64,000 bases of DNA from Njordibacter sp028825405 (GTDB lineage: Bacteria; Pseudomonadota; Gammaproteobacteria; Pseudomonadales; Balneatricaceae), in assembly GCF_047730065.1 (NCBI RefSeq), contig NZ_CP159829.1, positions 2,852,001 to 2,916,000 on the forward strand. Reading direction: 5' to 3'. A model generated the notes under the pieces. The model had not been told where the DNA came from. It was given only the letters and a program-made list of their open reading frames with translations, and made no database searches. How positions within the stretch are numbered: the first letter of the stretch is position 1; each line of letters begins with the position of its first letter. Below, piece after piece: positions 18,214 through 27,393 of the stretch. A program made the translations under genes and the position numbers.

Positions 18214-19137
18214 ATGTTACGCCTACAACTAAGCCACTATCGAGTGGTCCAGGCGGTTCGGATTCATGGCACCGTATCAGCTGCAGCCCAAGCCTTAGGG
18301 CTAACTCAACCCGCCTTAAGCCATCAAATCGCTGAGGCTGAGCGGCGCTTAGGTACTAAATTATTTGCTCGTGTGGGCAGGCGTTTGAGGCTAACTTCTG
18401 CAGGAGATCTGCTCGCCACCAGTGCGGATACCATTCTTATGGAAGCGGGTTTAGCTGAAGCTACCCTTATTGGAAAGCCTGGTGCAACACCAGGTGAGGT
18501 GATTCGTATTGGTACTTTTGCCTATAACAGCTATCGCTGGCTGCCCTTATTTTTAAAACAACTGCAGCATCAATGGCCTAATTTATATTTTGAGTTCATT
18601 ACTGACACCACCAAGGTGCCGATACGAAGTGTATTAGATGGCGATGTAGATATTGCCATAAGTGCAGGTAATCTGAGTTCCAGCCGAACTAAAGTGTTCT
18701 CTCTTTTTAATGATGAACTACTGGCCATATCTGCCCTAGGCTACCCCACAGCCGCTCAAAACTATATGCTTGCAGCAGACTTTTTGGATGACCCGTTTAT
18801 CACTTATTCAACCATTTATGAAACGGGGTTTGAGGAAGAACTTTTATGGCGTCCAGCAGGTCGCAGACCATTAAACTACTTAAGAGCGGGCAACACAGAA
18901 GCTGTTATAGAGATGGTCAAGGCTGGCTTTGGACGGTCTATTTTAAGCCGCTGGGCTGTCCAACCATACCTTGATAAGGGTCAGTTAGTGGCATTAAGTG
19001 TCACTAAACAGGGCATGCCCGTCAAATGGAGTGCTGTGGTGCGCAAAAGTCACCAGCATGGCAAATTACTAGAGGCTGTGTGTGAGCAGTTACAAACTTG
19101 GTGTCAGATCAATTTCACCCATTTTGGCACACAGTAA
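18214..19137 (+). CDS. LysR-type transcriptional regulator
   Basis: A 307-residue LTTR: an N-terminal winged helix (about 5-64, with HGTVSAAAQALGLTQPALSHQIAEAE) and a C-terminal periplasmic-binding-type effector domain (about 90-295). It is divergent from the MttB/DMGDH pair and is its most likely activator; a methylated-amine-related effector is inferred from that. The downstream malonyl-CoA decarboxylase gene is convergent and probably unrelated. Confidence 0.9.
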   Translation: MLRLQLSHYRVVQAVRIHGTVSAAAQALGLTQPALSHQIAEAERRLGTKLFARVGRRLRLTSAGDLLATSADTILMEAGLAEATLIGKPGATPGEVIRIGTFAYNSYRWLPLFLKQLQHQWPNLYFEFITDTTKVPIRSVLDGDVDIAISAGNLSSSRTKVFSLFNDELLAISALGYPTAAQNYMLAADFLDDPFITYSTIYETGFEEELLWRPAGRRPLNYLRAGNTEAVIEMVKAGFGRSILSRWAVQPYLDKGQLVALSVTKQGMPVKWSAVVRKSHQHGKLLEAVCEQLQTWCQINFTHFGTQ

Positions 19138-19184
19138 AAATAGGCTAGAAAGCCCAGGGCAATCTCATTACCACCAGCACACCT

Positions 19185-20510
19185 TTATAGATTGAGTTGT
19201 TTTTCAACACTAGTCGACACAGCCACCTTACCATCAGCGCTATAACTTTGGCTGCGACTCTCGATATGAGGTAATTCATATAAATAGTTAACCATCATAC
19301 CTGCCGATTGCTTCACCCCATTATCAGACGTATCTGCCATCCAGTTGAGCCGTTCCAATTTAGCCCCATTACTAAGGTGAAAATGGGCCACAGGGTCTCG
19401 AGCATGTTTGTCATTGCGCTTTTGTTTTTGTTCAACAAGGTAGTGCGCCGCCAATTTTTGTAGCTGCTCAGGTGAGCTAGACATTGAGTCCTCCCACAAT
19501 AAATCAGACTCCTTAACAGCATCCATACTATCTAACCAACGACAAAAACCAGGGATGGGTGAAAGCGTCGCAAACTGCTTGAGTTGAGGAAATTCTTGCT
19601 GCAGTTTTTTAACCACACTCTTGATTAGAAAGTTACCAAAACTGATGCCTGAGAGACCTTTTTGCGCATTAGAGATAGAGTAAAATATGGCTGTATCTGC
19701 AAGGCGAATATCTTCTAATGGTGCCGACTCATCGAGCAGTGCTTGAACATTACTCGCCATGCCTTTGACCAGCGCAACCTCTACAAATATGAGAGGTTCG
19801 TCTGGCATATTAGGATGAAAGAAGGCAAAACAACGGCGATCTGAATCAAGACGGTTTTTAAGATCCGCCCAGCTTTGTATCGCATGCACAGCCTCATAGG
19901 CAATCAACTTCTCTAACAACTCTGCACTGGAACCCCAGTTTATTTCCTCCAGTTGCAACAAACCAACATCAAACCATGCACCTAAAAGACGCTTTAAATC
20001 TACCTCGAGGGGTGCAAGGTTAGGGTGCTCACGGCGCAATCGAAGTACTTCAGCGCGCATATCCACTAAAAATTTTACGCCTTGGGGGAGCTCGTTGAAC
20101 TGTGTCAGTAATTTCATTCTAGGGGGTTCAAGGGCACTACGAAGCTGTGCCTCTAACATGCGCCGTTGATCTGAATTTGCACTCAACCAAGACTCAATTA
20201 CTGCAGTCAGGTGCACCTCATCAACAGAGTAGTTGTCTGCCATCAAACACAAAAAACGAACTCGCCCCGCATCATTTAAATCTAAGAAACGTCGGCCTAG
20301 TTCGGCTGCTCGAGAACGGGCAGCCACTTCGCCACCATTATCTTTAAGGCAGGCATCCATCCAAGTCAACAGCACTTTTTCATCTGCGTTATTCAATTCA
20401 GGATCAAGTGATAGTTTCTCTAACGCATCAAACTGTGGTTGGGCATCACGCCAGAATGGCACCCATCGTCGAATGGTCTTATGGAATAATTGATTCGCCA
20501 ATTGCTGCAT
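19185..20510 (-). CDS. Malonyl-CoA decarboxylase
   Basis: A protein of about 441 residues matching malonyl-CoA decarboxylase, which converts malonyl-CoA to acetyl-CoA and CO2. Typical C-terminal catalytic-domain motifs are FYSISNAQKGLSGISFGNFL (about 278-297) and FATLSPIPGF (about 316-325); the N-terminal third is the helical domain. I chose the ATG at 20510 because GAGGAG lies ten bases upstream; a longer frame to 20537 would include that site. It stands alone, convergent with the LysR gene. Confidence 0.9.
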   Translation of the reverse strand: MQQLANQLFHKTIRRWVPFWRDAQPQFDALEKLSLDPELNNADEKVLLTWMDACLKDNGGEVAARSRAAELGRRFLDLNDAGRVRFLCLMADNYSVDEVHLTAVIESWLSANSDQRRMLEAQLRSALEPPRMKLLTQFNELPQGVKFLVDMRAEVLRLRREHPNLAPLEVDLKRLLGAWFDVGLLQLEEINWGSSAELLEKLIAYEAVHAIQSWADLKNRLDSDRRCFAFFHPNMPDEPLIFVEVALVKGMASNVQALLDESAPLEDIRLADTAIFYSISNAQKGLSGISFGNFLIKSVVKKLQQEFPQLKQFATLSPIPGFCRWLDSMDAVKESDLLWEDSMSSSPEQLQKLAAHYLVEQKQKRNDKHARDPVAHFHLSNGAKLERLNWMADTSDNGVKQSAGMMVNYLYELPHIESRSQSYSADGKVAVSTSVEKQLNL

Positions 20511-20891
20511 GTGATCTTTTCTCCTCAGGTAAACCAAGCCGTAGTATCAAAGCTTTGGCTCGAGTTGGAGGTTTAATTTATGCCCACACTGTAACACCAT
20601 TATCAGTTCTCCATATCAAGTCGACCCATGGGTCGCACAGACCCATGACCAGATTAAACTACCGAGTGATTTGGGATATTTGTGCGGAGAGGGAATCAGG
20701 ATTCTTTCGAATATGTTTTTATAGATTTAAAGATATAACAAATCATGGGTGCTACAAAACAGCATACTGGGTCTAAAAAAAGAAAGATCTCTTTAAAGAG
20801 TTAGGCACAAAAAATCTATCCACTTAGCGAAAAAGCAGGAAAAATTTGACCTCATTAAGCCAAGAACATGCAGCAAAAATACTGCGTGGGC
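20511..20891. other. Noncoding gap, no gene recognised
   Basis: I see no convincing ORF. Two short perfect palindromes are present: GACCCATGGGTC at 20623-20634 and CTCTTTAAAGAG near 20790. The upstream part should contain the promoter of the malonyl-CoA decarboxylase gene. Confidence 0.5.
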
Positions 20892-21056
20892 TTATTGGGC
20901 CATATCGTCTTTAATGGCTGCTTCCGCTTTTCTGTCAGCTCGATCCTGTTGACGCTTCGGCTCGCCATACCGAAATTCTATAAAAGTTAACACAAGGCCT
21001 ATCATCATGATAATGAACACAAATATGGCGATAGGAAACAAGTTATCAGAAATCAT
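20892..21056 (-). CDS. Small membrane protein, 54 residues
   Basis: A 54-residue ORF with one strong hydrophobic helix (about residues 6-27) followed by a charged cytoplasmic-like tail rich in Lys, Arg and Glu. Its ATG overlaps the stop region of the next upstream small gene by four bases (ATGA), and GGAG precedes it, so coupled translation is likely. I do not recognise the family. It is the last of three adjacent small membrane-protein genes. Confidence 0.6.
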   Translation of the reverse strand: MISDNLFPIAIFVFIIMMIGLVLTFIEFRYGEPKRQQDRADRKAEAAIKDDMAQ

Positions 21057-21238
21057 GATTGGTTTCTCCTTGCCAATAGGCTAGACAACTTGAAGTAAAT
21101 ACCAAAGGAAAGGATAGAAGGTACCCATATTGCAGTGAACAATCCTTCTAATTGCTTACCTTCGAACCAGAGCAGTCCAGATACTGCAAAGGACACCGCA
21201 ACCGCCAGCATGATGAAAAAATCTGATAATTTGAACAT
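21053..21238 (-). CDS. Small membrane protein, 61 residues
   Basis: A 61-residue ORF with two hydrophobic helices (about 6-25 and 32-52) and a basic C-terminus. It overlaps the 54-residue gene by four bases and lies 57 bases after the 92-codon membrane gene, all in one direction. Family not recognised; it may form a small membrane complex with its neighbours. Confidence 0.6.
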   Translation of the reverse strand: MFKLSDFFIMLAVAVSFAVSGLLWFEGKQLEGLFTAIWVPSILSFGIYFKLSSLLARRNQS

Positions 21239-21295
21239 ACTAATTTCCTTACTTATTGAGTTAACTTTGGTCCAACTAAAGGCCCGGTTTAGCCC

Positions 21296-21559
21296 TCATT
21301 CAATCCGGTGAAATCCAACTGCTGCTAGCAATAGTCCAGCAATCGTAAACGCTGCAGGGATGCGCACTCCAACAATACCAAAGACATCAATCATCGATGG
21401 TATGAAGCTTATGAATCCAAGTGGCACCCACAAAAAAAATGGAGTTGCAACGACTACACCAACCCAGCCAGCAATCCTTAAAGGAGAAAGGCTTTGCTGC
21501 TCGTCATTGGATAGCGATGCTTGTCTATCGTCATTTACAGTCACTGTTTTGATTTCCAT
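21296..21559 (-). CDS. Small membrane protein, about 87 residues
   Basis: A protein with a polar N-terminus (about 25 residues) and two hydrophobic segments separated by a short loop. An in-frame ATG at 21574 would add five residues; MEIKTVTV at 21559 looks the more natural start. It is the first of three small membrane genes. Function unknown. Confidence 0.55.
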   Translation of the reverse strand: MEIKTVTVNDDRQASLSNDEQQSLSPLRIAGWVGVVVATPFFLWVPLGFISFIPSMIDVFGIVGVRIPAAFTIAGLLLAAVGFHRIE

Positions 21560-21574
21560 TTTATTCTGACACAA

Positions 21575-21915
21575 TCAACTATATACACACAATACTAGTT
21601 TTCACTAGGACGTACGCTTTTTGCATTTAGTGTCTTAAATTAATTTATCGAGCCAGCATTATACATTAGTAATCAACTTTGGTTGATAACTTTTTTAATT
21701 AGATACTGATACCTTAATAGCAACGCTAAGCTTGGCAATAGGGCCGACAGAGGGGTATTAAAACGGTAGTATAATTATAAAGTTAGGCCATCAAGGGGTG
21801 ATGTCCTAGCTTGTTTTTGCAACACTATCATAGCAGCGGACTCAGTAACGCCCCTTTAAAAACCACCTTAGGCAGCTCGCTTTAGTGGTGCAGAAATATT
21901 ATGGCAAGCTAGGTG
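21575..21915. other. Noncoding gap with a possible hairpin
   Basis: No ORF seen. ATCAAC-TTTG-GTTGAT followed by a T-run lies near 21672-21695 and could be a weak hairpin. Reading leftward past the ABC operon end, ACCAC...GTGGT followed by five T's (around 21862-21895) is a weak terminator candidate. Confidence 0.3.
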
Positions 21916-22995
21916 CTAAGTGGCTAGCCTACCATCAAGGTATAAAAGAGCATCGTCTTGGCGTACATTAATTCCCATTGTTGTACCCACAGACATAGCC
22001 GTGTGTTTGCGAGTCTTCGCTTTAATGACTACATTGGCGGCTAATTCGAGCGTCACAATACCATCAACCCCTAGGTGCTCGATTTTTTTGATGATGCCCA
22101 CTCCAACGTTGTCTGCCGTCTGGTTGACCAAAGAGATATGCTCTGGCCTGATGCCCAGTTGATAGAGTAGGGCATTACTCTCACTCGGTGATGGCTGAGT
22201 TAAGCTCAGGGCATCGGTTTCTAGCGTACCTTGGCGAACTTCAAGGTTAATCATGTTCATCGGTGGTGAACCTATAAAATAGCCTACAAAATCATTTTGT
22301 GGGCGTAAGAATAGCTCCTCAGGTGTGCCTGACTGCTGTAATAAACCATCTTTCATCACCACAATCTCATCAGCAAAACTCATGGCTTCGCTTTGATCGT
22401 GGGTCACCAAGATCATAGTTACGCCTGTTTGCCGGTTAATTTCCCGCAACTTACGCCGCAGCATAAATTTCATTTGCGGGTCAATCACTGTTAATGGCTC
22501 ATCCAACAGAATGGCGCTAACATCTTCCCGCACTAAGCCCCGTCCCAAAGAGATCAATTGCTTTTGATCAGCACTGAGCTTACGTGCAGGCATATCTAAG
22601 GCATAATCCAAATCTAACAGCGTGGCCACTTCTGCCACCCGTTGCCTGATGCGCGACGGTGAAACGCCACGGCATTCCAGCGGAAAGGCTAAATTCTGCC
22701 TGACTGTTTTAGTCGAATAGATGACTGGAAACTGAAACACTTGAGCAATATTACGCTCAGATGTAGGGATGTTAGTCACATCCTCCCCGTCAAACAATAA
22801 GCGCCCATGTAATGGCGCGACCAGCCCCGATATAATATTGAGCATAGTGGTCTTGCCACAGCCTGAAGGACCCAACAAAGCGTATGTTTTACCATCTTGC
22901 CAAGTCAGATTAACTGGCTTTAAAGCATAGTCATGCTCGCCTTTGGGATCAGCTAAATAGCTGTGCCCAAGGTTTTCCAATACAATTTTAGCCAT
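21916..22995 (-). CDS. ABC transporter ATPase, GlpT-like
   Basis: A 359-residue CUT1-type ATPase: Walker A GPSGCGKT (about 42-49), Walker B AILLDEPLTVIDP, switch His in TMILVTHDQSEA, and a C-terminal regulatory TOBE-like part. The signature region reads KLSADQKQLISLGRGL, with LSADQ in place of LSGGQ; this and RNIAQVFQFPVIY match the GlpT-type partner in two-ATPase glycerol-type importers. It overlaps the second ATPase gene by eight bases, and the two probably form a heterodimer. Confidence 0.83.
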   Translation of the reverse strand: MAKIVLENLGHSYLADPKGEHDYALKPVNLTWQDGKTYALLGPSGCGKTTMLNIISGLVAPLHGRLLFDGEDVTNIPTSERNIAQVFQFPVIYSTKTVRQNLAFPLECRGVSPSRIRQRVAEVATLLDLDYALDMPARKLSADQKQLISLGRGLVREDVSAILLDEPLTVIDPQMKFMLRRKLREINRQTGVTMILVTHDQSEAMSFADEIVVMKDGLLQQSGTPEELFLRPQNDFVGYFIGSPPMNMINLEVRQGTLETDALSLTQPSPSESNALLYQLGIRPEHISLVNQTADNVGVGIIKKIEHLGVDGIVTLELAANVVIKAKTRKHTAMSVGTTMGINVRQDDALLYLDGRLAT

Positions 22996-24049
22996 CTTGG
23001 TTATTCCTGAGTGTTATATTGCCACCATCTGGTGCAAACAACATGATGTGTTCTGACCGGATTGAAACGCTGATGTCATTGCCCGCTGCAAAAGCTTCAA
23101 TACCATCAACCATCATGATGGCACGACCAAAATCAAAATCGAGGTGAATGATCGTTTGTGATCCACTAAATTCTGACAAGCCTATCTGCGCATTAAATGC
23201 ACCAACTGGCTCAATTGCATCAGGCCGCAAAGCAATGGTCACTGGGCCATCTGCTGGTAACAGCAAGCCTTCACTGGGGGCCAAATGCCCTTCACTGAAG
23301 TAAAGGCTATTATCACGCACAAAGCCTGAGATGAAGGAGATCGGTGGATCACTGATGACGCTTGCCGTATCTTTGGTGGGTGGGTGTGCAAATAAATCGG
23401 CAGGTGCGCCACTGGCGATAACCCTACCGTCATGCATGACGATCATCGTGTTACCCAATTCCATGGCCTCACGAGGCTCTGTGGTTGTGTACAAGATGAC
23501 ACTCTCAACATTGTCAGCCACCAGCCTTGGAAACTCCTCACGCAGCTGCTCACGCAGTTTATAGTCTAGGTTTGCCAAGGGTTCGTCTAGCATCAAGATG
23601 CGTGACTGTTTAACCATGGCGCGGGCCAGAGCCACACGTTGTTGCTGGCCACCAGAGAGCTGTGCTGGCCGACGTTGGAAAAATTCTCCTAGGCCAACCG
23701 TTTCAAGCATCTGGCTAGCAAGCACTTGTGCCTCAGCTTTTTTCTTGCCTTGGCGGCGCAGCGGAAAGGCCACATTATCCAGCACACTTAAGTGCGGGTA
23801 ATTAATAAACTGCTGGTACACAAGAGACATATTTCGGGCCCTGATGGGCCGCTCAGTAATATCCTCTTCATCCAATTTTACAGTGCCAACAGTCAAAGGG
23901 TTGAGCCCCATTAGGGCTCGCAGAAGTTCAGTCTTGCCCGCACCTGTGCGGCCTAAGATGGTATAAATTTTGCCAGCCTCAAAAAGAAATGAGACATCGT
24001 CCAAAGTAACTTTGGCATCAGCAGTTGTGAGATGATCAATCTGAAGCAT
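22988..24049 (-). CDS. ABC transporter ATPase, GlpS-like
   Basis: A 353-residue ATPase with Walker A GRTGAGKT (about 34-41), a canonical signature LSGGQQQRVALARAM, Walker B ILMLDEPLANLDY, and a C-terminal TOBE-like region. The switch His is replaced: the segment after Walker B reads VILYTTTEPREA instead of ..THD... With the GlpT-like partner (altered signature but intact His), the pair looks like a heterodimer with one degenerate site on each subunit. It sits six bases after the permease gene. Confidence 0.83.
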   Translation of the reverse strand: MLQIDHLTTADAKVTLDDVSFLFEAGKIYTILGRTGAGKTELLRALMGLNPLTVGTVKLDEEDITERPIRARNMSLVYQQFINYPHLSVLDNVAFPLRRQGKKKAEAQVLASQMLETVGLGEFFQRRPAQLSGGQQQRVALARAMVKQSRILMLDEPLANLDYKLREQLREEFPRLVADNVESVILYTTTEPREAMELGNTMIVMHDGRVIASGAPADLFAHPPTKDTASVISDPPISFISGFVRDNSLYFSEGHLAPSEGLLLPADGPVTIALRPDAIEPVGAFNAQIGLSEFSGSQTIIHLDFDFGRAIMMVDGIEAFAAGNDISVSIRSEHIMLFAPDGGNITLRNNQDG

Positions 24050-24054
24050 AATAA

Positions 24055-24900
24055 TTACCTAATGGCCCCCGACATGGTGCCACGTGACATGTAACGTTCT
24101 ACGATGACTGCAACACAAGCCAAAGGTGCGACTGAAATTAGGGCAAAGGCTGACAGGGACCACCACGGAGTCACTGAGGAATTGAGCGAAACGATAGACA
24201 CGGGTAAAAGCTGAGTCTCTGTAAACGTCAGGGTAAAGGCAAAGAAAAAGTCGTTCCATCCAAAAATTAAGCAAAACATGCCTGCAACAACTAATCCAGG
24301 TACAGAATTTGGTAAAATCACACGGAAGAAAGCACCAATGGGACTGCAGCCATCCGTCATGGCCATTTCATCTAACTCTTTGGGAATGCCCGAAAAAAAG
24401 TCGGTCATAACCCACACTGCTATTGGCAGCAATAGAGCGATGTAAACTAAAACCAAACCAAAGATAGTATCCAGTGCACCCAGTTCTTTAAGCATTAGAA
24501 AGAATGGAATTGCCAACACAATAGGTGGCATGATGCGCTGAGAGATAAAGAAAAAAGTAATATCAGAATTCTTTACAAAGCCTAAGCGATACTCAAAACG
24601 GGACAGACCATAGGCGGCTAGTGTGCCAAGAATTAAACTCACCAAACTGGCAATCAAGGTCACCACTGCAGAATCGATAAATGGGCCAATGATATTGATG
24701 CCCTGAGATCCAGTGGTAAATAGTGACGTCCAGCCCTGAGTCGATGGTTCAAAATCGACCCAAGGAATATAAGTTGCGCCACTGGTAATGGCATTAGCAT
24801 CTTTAAAAGAAGTCGTGAGTGCCCAGAGAAATGGAAACACTACAAAAATTGACCAACCAAGTAAAAAAATAGTTTTAAGGGTGTGGTAGAACTTATTCAT
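24055..24900 (-). CDS. CUT1 ABC permease, MalG/GlpQ type
   Basis: About 281 residues from the ATG at 24900; a longer frame to 24945 would overlap the preceding permease gene. Six hydrophobic segments are seen, and the EAA-loop (ELDEMAMTDGCSPIGAFFRVILP, quoted in part) lies at about two-thirds of the length. It is the second permease of the importer and follows the MalF-type gene with almost no gap. Confidence 0.85.
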   Translation of the reverse strand: MNKFYHTLKTIFLLGWSIFVVFPFLWALTTSFKDANAITSGATYIPWVDFEPSTQGWTSLFTTGSQGINIIGPFIDSAVVTLIASLVSLILGTLAAYGLSRFEYRLGFVKNSDITFFFISQRIMPPIVLAIPFFLMLKELGALDTIFGLVLVYIALLLPIAVWVMTDFFSGIPKELDEMAMTDGCSPIGAFFRVILPNSVPGLVVAGMFCLIFGWNDFFFAFTLTFTETQLLPVSIVSLNSSVTPWWSLSAFALISVAPLACVAVIVERYMSRGTMSGAIR

Positions 24901-24901
24901 T

Positions 24902-25768
24902 TTATTCGTCCTTCCCGACCAGCGTTCGTAACAGAAGTTTCGCAATAATAGTGAGACTGATAATCATGATGATTAGATAAACCAACGACAGAGCCGCAGA
25001 ATAACCGATTTGAAAATCTCGCAATCCACGTATGTAGATGTAATAGGACGAGGTCTCAGTTGCCGTCCCTGGCCCACCTGAAGTCAGCACGTAAACGGTA
25101 TCCATAATCTTGGATGCTTCTATAAGTCGGATAATCAATGCACCAATGGTTATGGGTGCCATCAGTGGAAAAGTAACCTGCCAGAAGGTTCGCCATGTGC
25201 CCGCCCCATCTATGGCTGCTGCTAAATAAGGTTCTTTGGGTAGCGATACCAAACCCGCTAACAGGAGCAGGAACATAAAGGGTGTCCATTGCCAAACTTC
25301 TACAATTAGCACACTGATAAATGCCCCAGTTGCGCTCGAGAGCCACGGCACAGGACCCACGCCAAACGCACTTAAAATGTCATTTACGGGGCCTAGGCTT
25401 TCATGAAATACAGTACGCCAAATAACTGACATCACCACCGGGGTGGTCATCATTGGAATAAGGAATAATACCCGCAATAAGCGGCCTCCCCGCACCTGTT
25501 TCCAAACAGCTAAGGCCAATGCAAAACCTAAGGTATATTGCAAAGATACGGAAATGATTGATAGTAGGGATAGGCGCTGAAGGCTTTGCCAGAAGCGCTG
25601 GTCCTCGAACACACGGACGTAGTTACTGCCGCCAATAAAATCGAGTCCTGACTGGAAAACATCCCAGCTTGAAAAGCTAACTCGAACTGTGAATAAAAGT
25701 GGGAAAAGAATGATGGCTACCAAAGTTAAAAGTGCTGGTAGCAAAAAGAAGTGTTTTGAAGATAACAT
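24902..25768 (-). CDS. CUT1 ABC permease, MalF/GlpP type
   Basis: About 288 residues from the ATG at 25768, which has GGA nine bases upstream; an earlier start at 25801 would fall within the intergenic stem-loop. Six membrane helices and the loop AAAIDGAGTWRTFWQVTFPL near residue 190 identify a MalF/UgpA-type permease. It pairs with the downstream MalG-type permease. Confidence 0.85.
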   Translation of the reverse strand: MLSSKHFFLLPALLTLVAIILFPLLFTVRVSFSSWDVFQSGLDFIGGSNYVRVFEDQRFWQSLQRLSLLSIISVSLQYTLGFALALAVWKQVRGGRLLRVLFLIPMMTTPVVMSVIWRTVFHESLGPVNDILSAFGVGPVPWLSSATGAFISVLIVEVWQWTPFMFLLLLAGLVSLPKEPYLAAAIDGAGTWRTFWQVTFPLMAPITIGALIIRLIEASKIMDTVYVLTSGGPGTATETSSYYIYIRGLRDFQIGYSAALSLVYLIIMIISLTIIAKLLLRTLVGKDE

Positions 25769-25790
25769 TATAGTTTTTCCGAGATTGTTG

Positions 25791-25812
25791 GTGGGCGCCA
25801 AGAGGCGCCCAC
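25791..25812 (-). promoter_or_regulatory. Intergenic stem-loop after the binding-protein gene
   Basis: A perfect 9-bp stem (GTGGGCGCC/GGCGCCCAC) with a 4-base loop lies between the solute-binding-protein gene and the first permease gene. There is no T-run after it, so it is probably not a full terminator. In many ABC operons such a hairpin stabilises the binding-protein mRNA so that it is made in excess; that role is inferred here. Confidence 0.6.
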
Positions 25813-25821
25813 CCTACAGCA

Positions 25822-27357
25822 TCAACCTTCGTTGTCTTCAAGCTTAACAACGTTGGCATAGGCTTCACGCAACCGATCTTTACCAATACGATCAGTGATT
25901 TCAGCCCATTCTTTGGCTACACCATCTAGCGCTTCTTGAGCAGATTTCTGACCTGCCATTGCCTCAGCAACACCATTAGCCATGGATGACATGAACTGAC
26001 TTACACCAGGAACACGCAAGTCAAACACACGGTTTTGACTTTGCTCCATGTTCGACAAAGTCGAAACATAGGATTCAGCTGTCTTGTCTTCCCAGCCCTG
26101 TCCTTTCCAGAAGTCTACATCTAAATGCTCGTCACGGTAAGGATTAACTCCAAAGCGACCAATCTGTAAGTCGTGCTTGGCGTTAGCTTCGTTAGAGAAG
26201 AAACACAAGAAGTCAAAAGCCATATCCTGCTCTTCTGACATTGACGAGACAGCTGAAGACCAGCCCCAAGTCATATAAGGTGCACGGTTTGGCGTAGCAA
26301 ATGTGTCCCACTTTTCTGTATCACGGTTCCAAACTTCTCCAGCACCAGGCAGTGGCGCTGCAGCAACCATATTACGGATGCGACTGTCAGCTTGGTTGGC
26401 CTGAACGTAGGCATCATCCCAGCTGTAGCTCATCAAGGTTTGGCCACCACCGAATGAGAAGATCTCATCGCCAAGTCCAAAGTTATTGCCTCCTGGTGGG
26501 AAGCTTTTTTGTGCATCAACAAACAGCTTCAAACCACGAACGAAACCTGGTGAGTTAATCAATGGCTCCATCGTTTCTAGATCAAAGAAGAAACCACCTT
26601 TAACATCTGGGTGCTTCGCATAGGGAGCGGCACGGCTGATGAACGCAGAGAACATCAGATCGTCACGCTTGGCTACTTCAGCTGAGCCATAGTTTAGCTC
26701 GCCATCACCATCCCAATCGCTGTCATTAAAGTAAGCAGCAACTTTGTTATAGTCTTCCCAAGTCTCTGGCACGACTAGCTCACTGCCTGTATCAGCTAGG
26801 AACTTTGCCTGCACATCAGCATTATCAAAGATATCGGTACGATACTTAAGGTAATGACGATCACCATCCATTGGATACTGAATCATCTGGCCATTCCAAG
26901 TAGCAACACCAGTAAAACTATCAGTCACGTCTGCCATGCCGGTTGAATCAATGTACTTCTGTGGCACAGGCTCTAAAAAGCGATTAAAGTCGCCAATCCA
27001 AAGTGATGCGTAGAACAATACGTCATATGCGTTTTGCTCACTTTGAAAAGGAATCATTATACGCTGAAACAAGTCACCAAAAGGCACGTGAACCACGTTC
27101 ACTTCGGCACCTGTAAGTTTTGCAAACTGTTCAGCGTGCAAAGCTGTTGGCTCGCCAATAACAGGAATTGCGTGGGTGATCACATTCAGTGAACGTCCAG
27201 AATAATCCTTAGCGTCAATAGCTTCGTAGCTACATGTGCCTGGTAAATCCTTCTCAATACCAAATTGTGAATAGTCCTTTGCCATCGCTGGCGATGCTGC
27301 CGCAACAGCGAGCGCCAGTACCGACGCTGGACCAATAAACTTATTTATTTTTATCAT
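25822..27357 (-). CDS. Extracellular solute-binding protein, CUT1 family
   Basis: A 511-residue binding protein with a signal peptide (about 1-26, ending SPAMAKD). Recognisable features include HAEQFAKLTGAEVNVVHVPFGDLFQRI and the WGWSSAVSS region late in the fold, consistent with a family-1 (sugar/polyol-type) solute-binding protein, at the long end of that family. It heads the importer genes and lies 36 bases after the alcohol dehydrogenase gene. The substrate is not evident; a polyol or alcohol is inferred from the neighbours. Confidence 0.82.
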   Translation of the reverse strand: MIKINKFIGPASVLALAVAAASPAMAKDYSQFGIEKDLPGTCSYEAIDAKDYSGRSLNVITHAIPVIGEPTALHAEQFAKLTGAEVNVVHVPFGDLFQRIMIPFQSEQNAYDVLFYASLWIGDFNRFLEPVPQKYIDSTGMADVTDSFTGVATWNGQMIQYPMDGDRHYLKYRTDIFDNADVQAKFLADTGSELVVPETWEDYNKVAAYFNDSDWDGDGELNYGSAEVAKRDDLMFSAFISRAAPYAKHPDVKGGFFFDLETMEPLINSPGFVRGLKLFVDAQKSFPPGGNNFGLGDEIFSFGGGQTLMSYSWDDAYVQANQADSRIRNMVAAAPLPGAGEVWNRDTEKWDTFATPNRAPYMTWGWSSAVSSMSEEQDMAFDFLCFFSNEANAKHDLQIGRFGVNPYRDEHLDVDFWKGQGWEDKTAESYVSTLSNMEQSQNRVFDLRVPGVSQFMSSMANGVAEAMAGQKSAQEALDGVAKEWAEITDRIGKDRLREAYANVVKLEDNEG

Positions 27358-27393
27358 ACTATACTCCAGTTTAGTTTAATTTTTTGATTCAGT

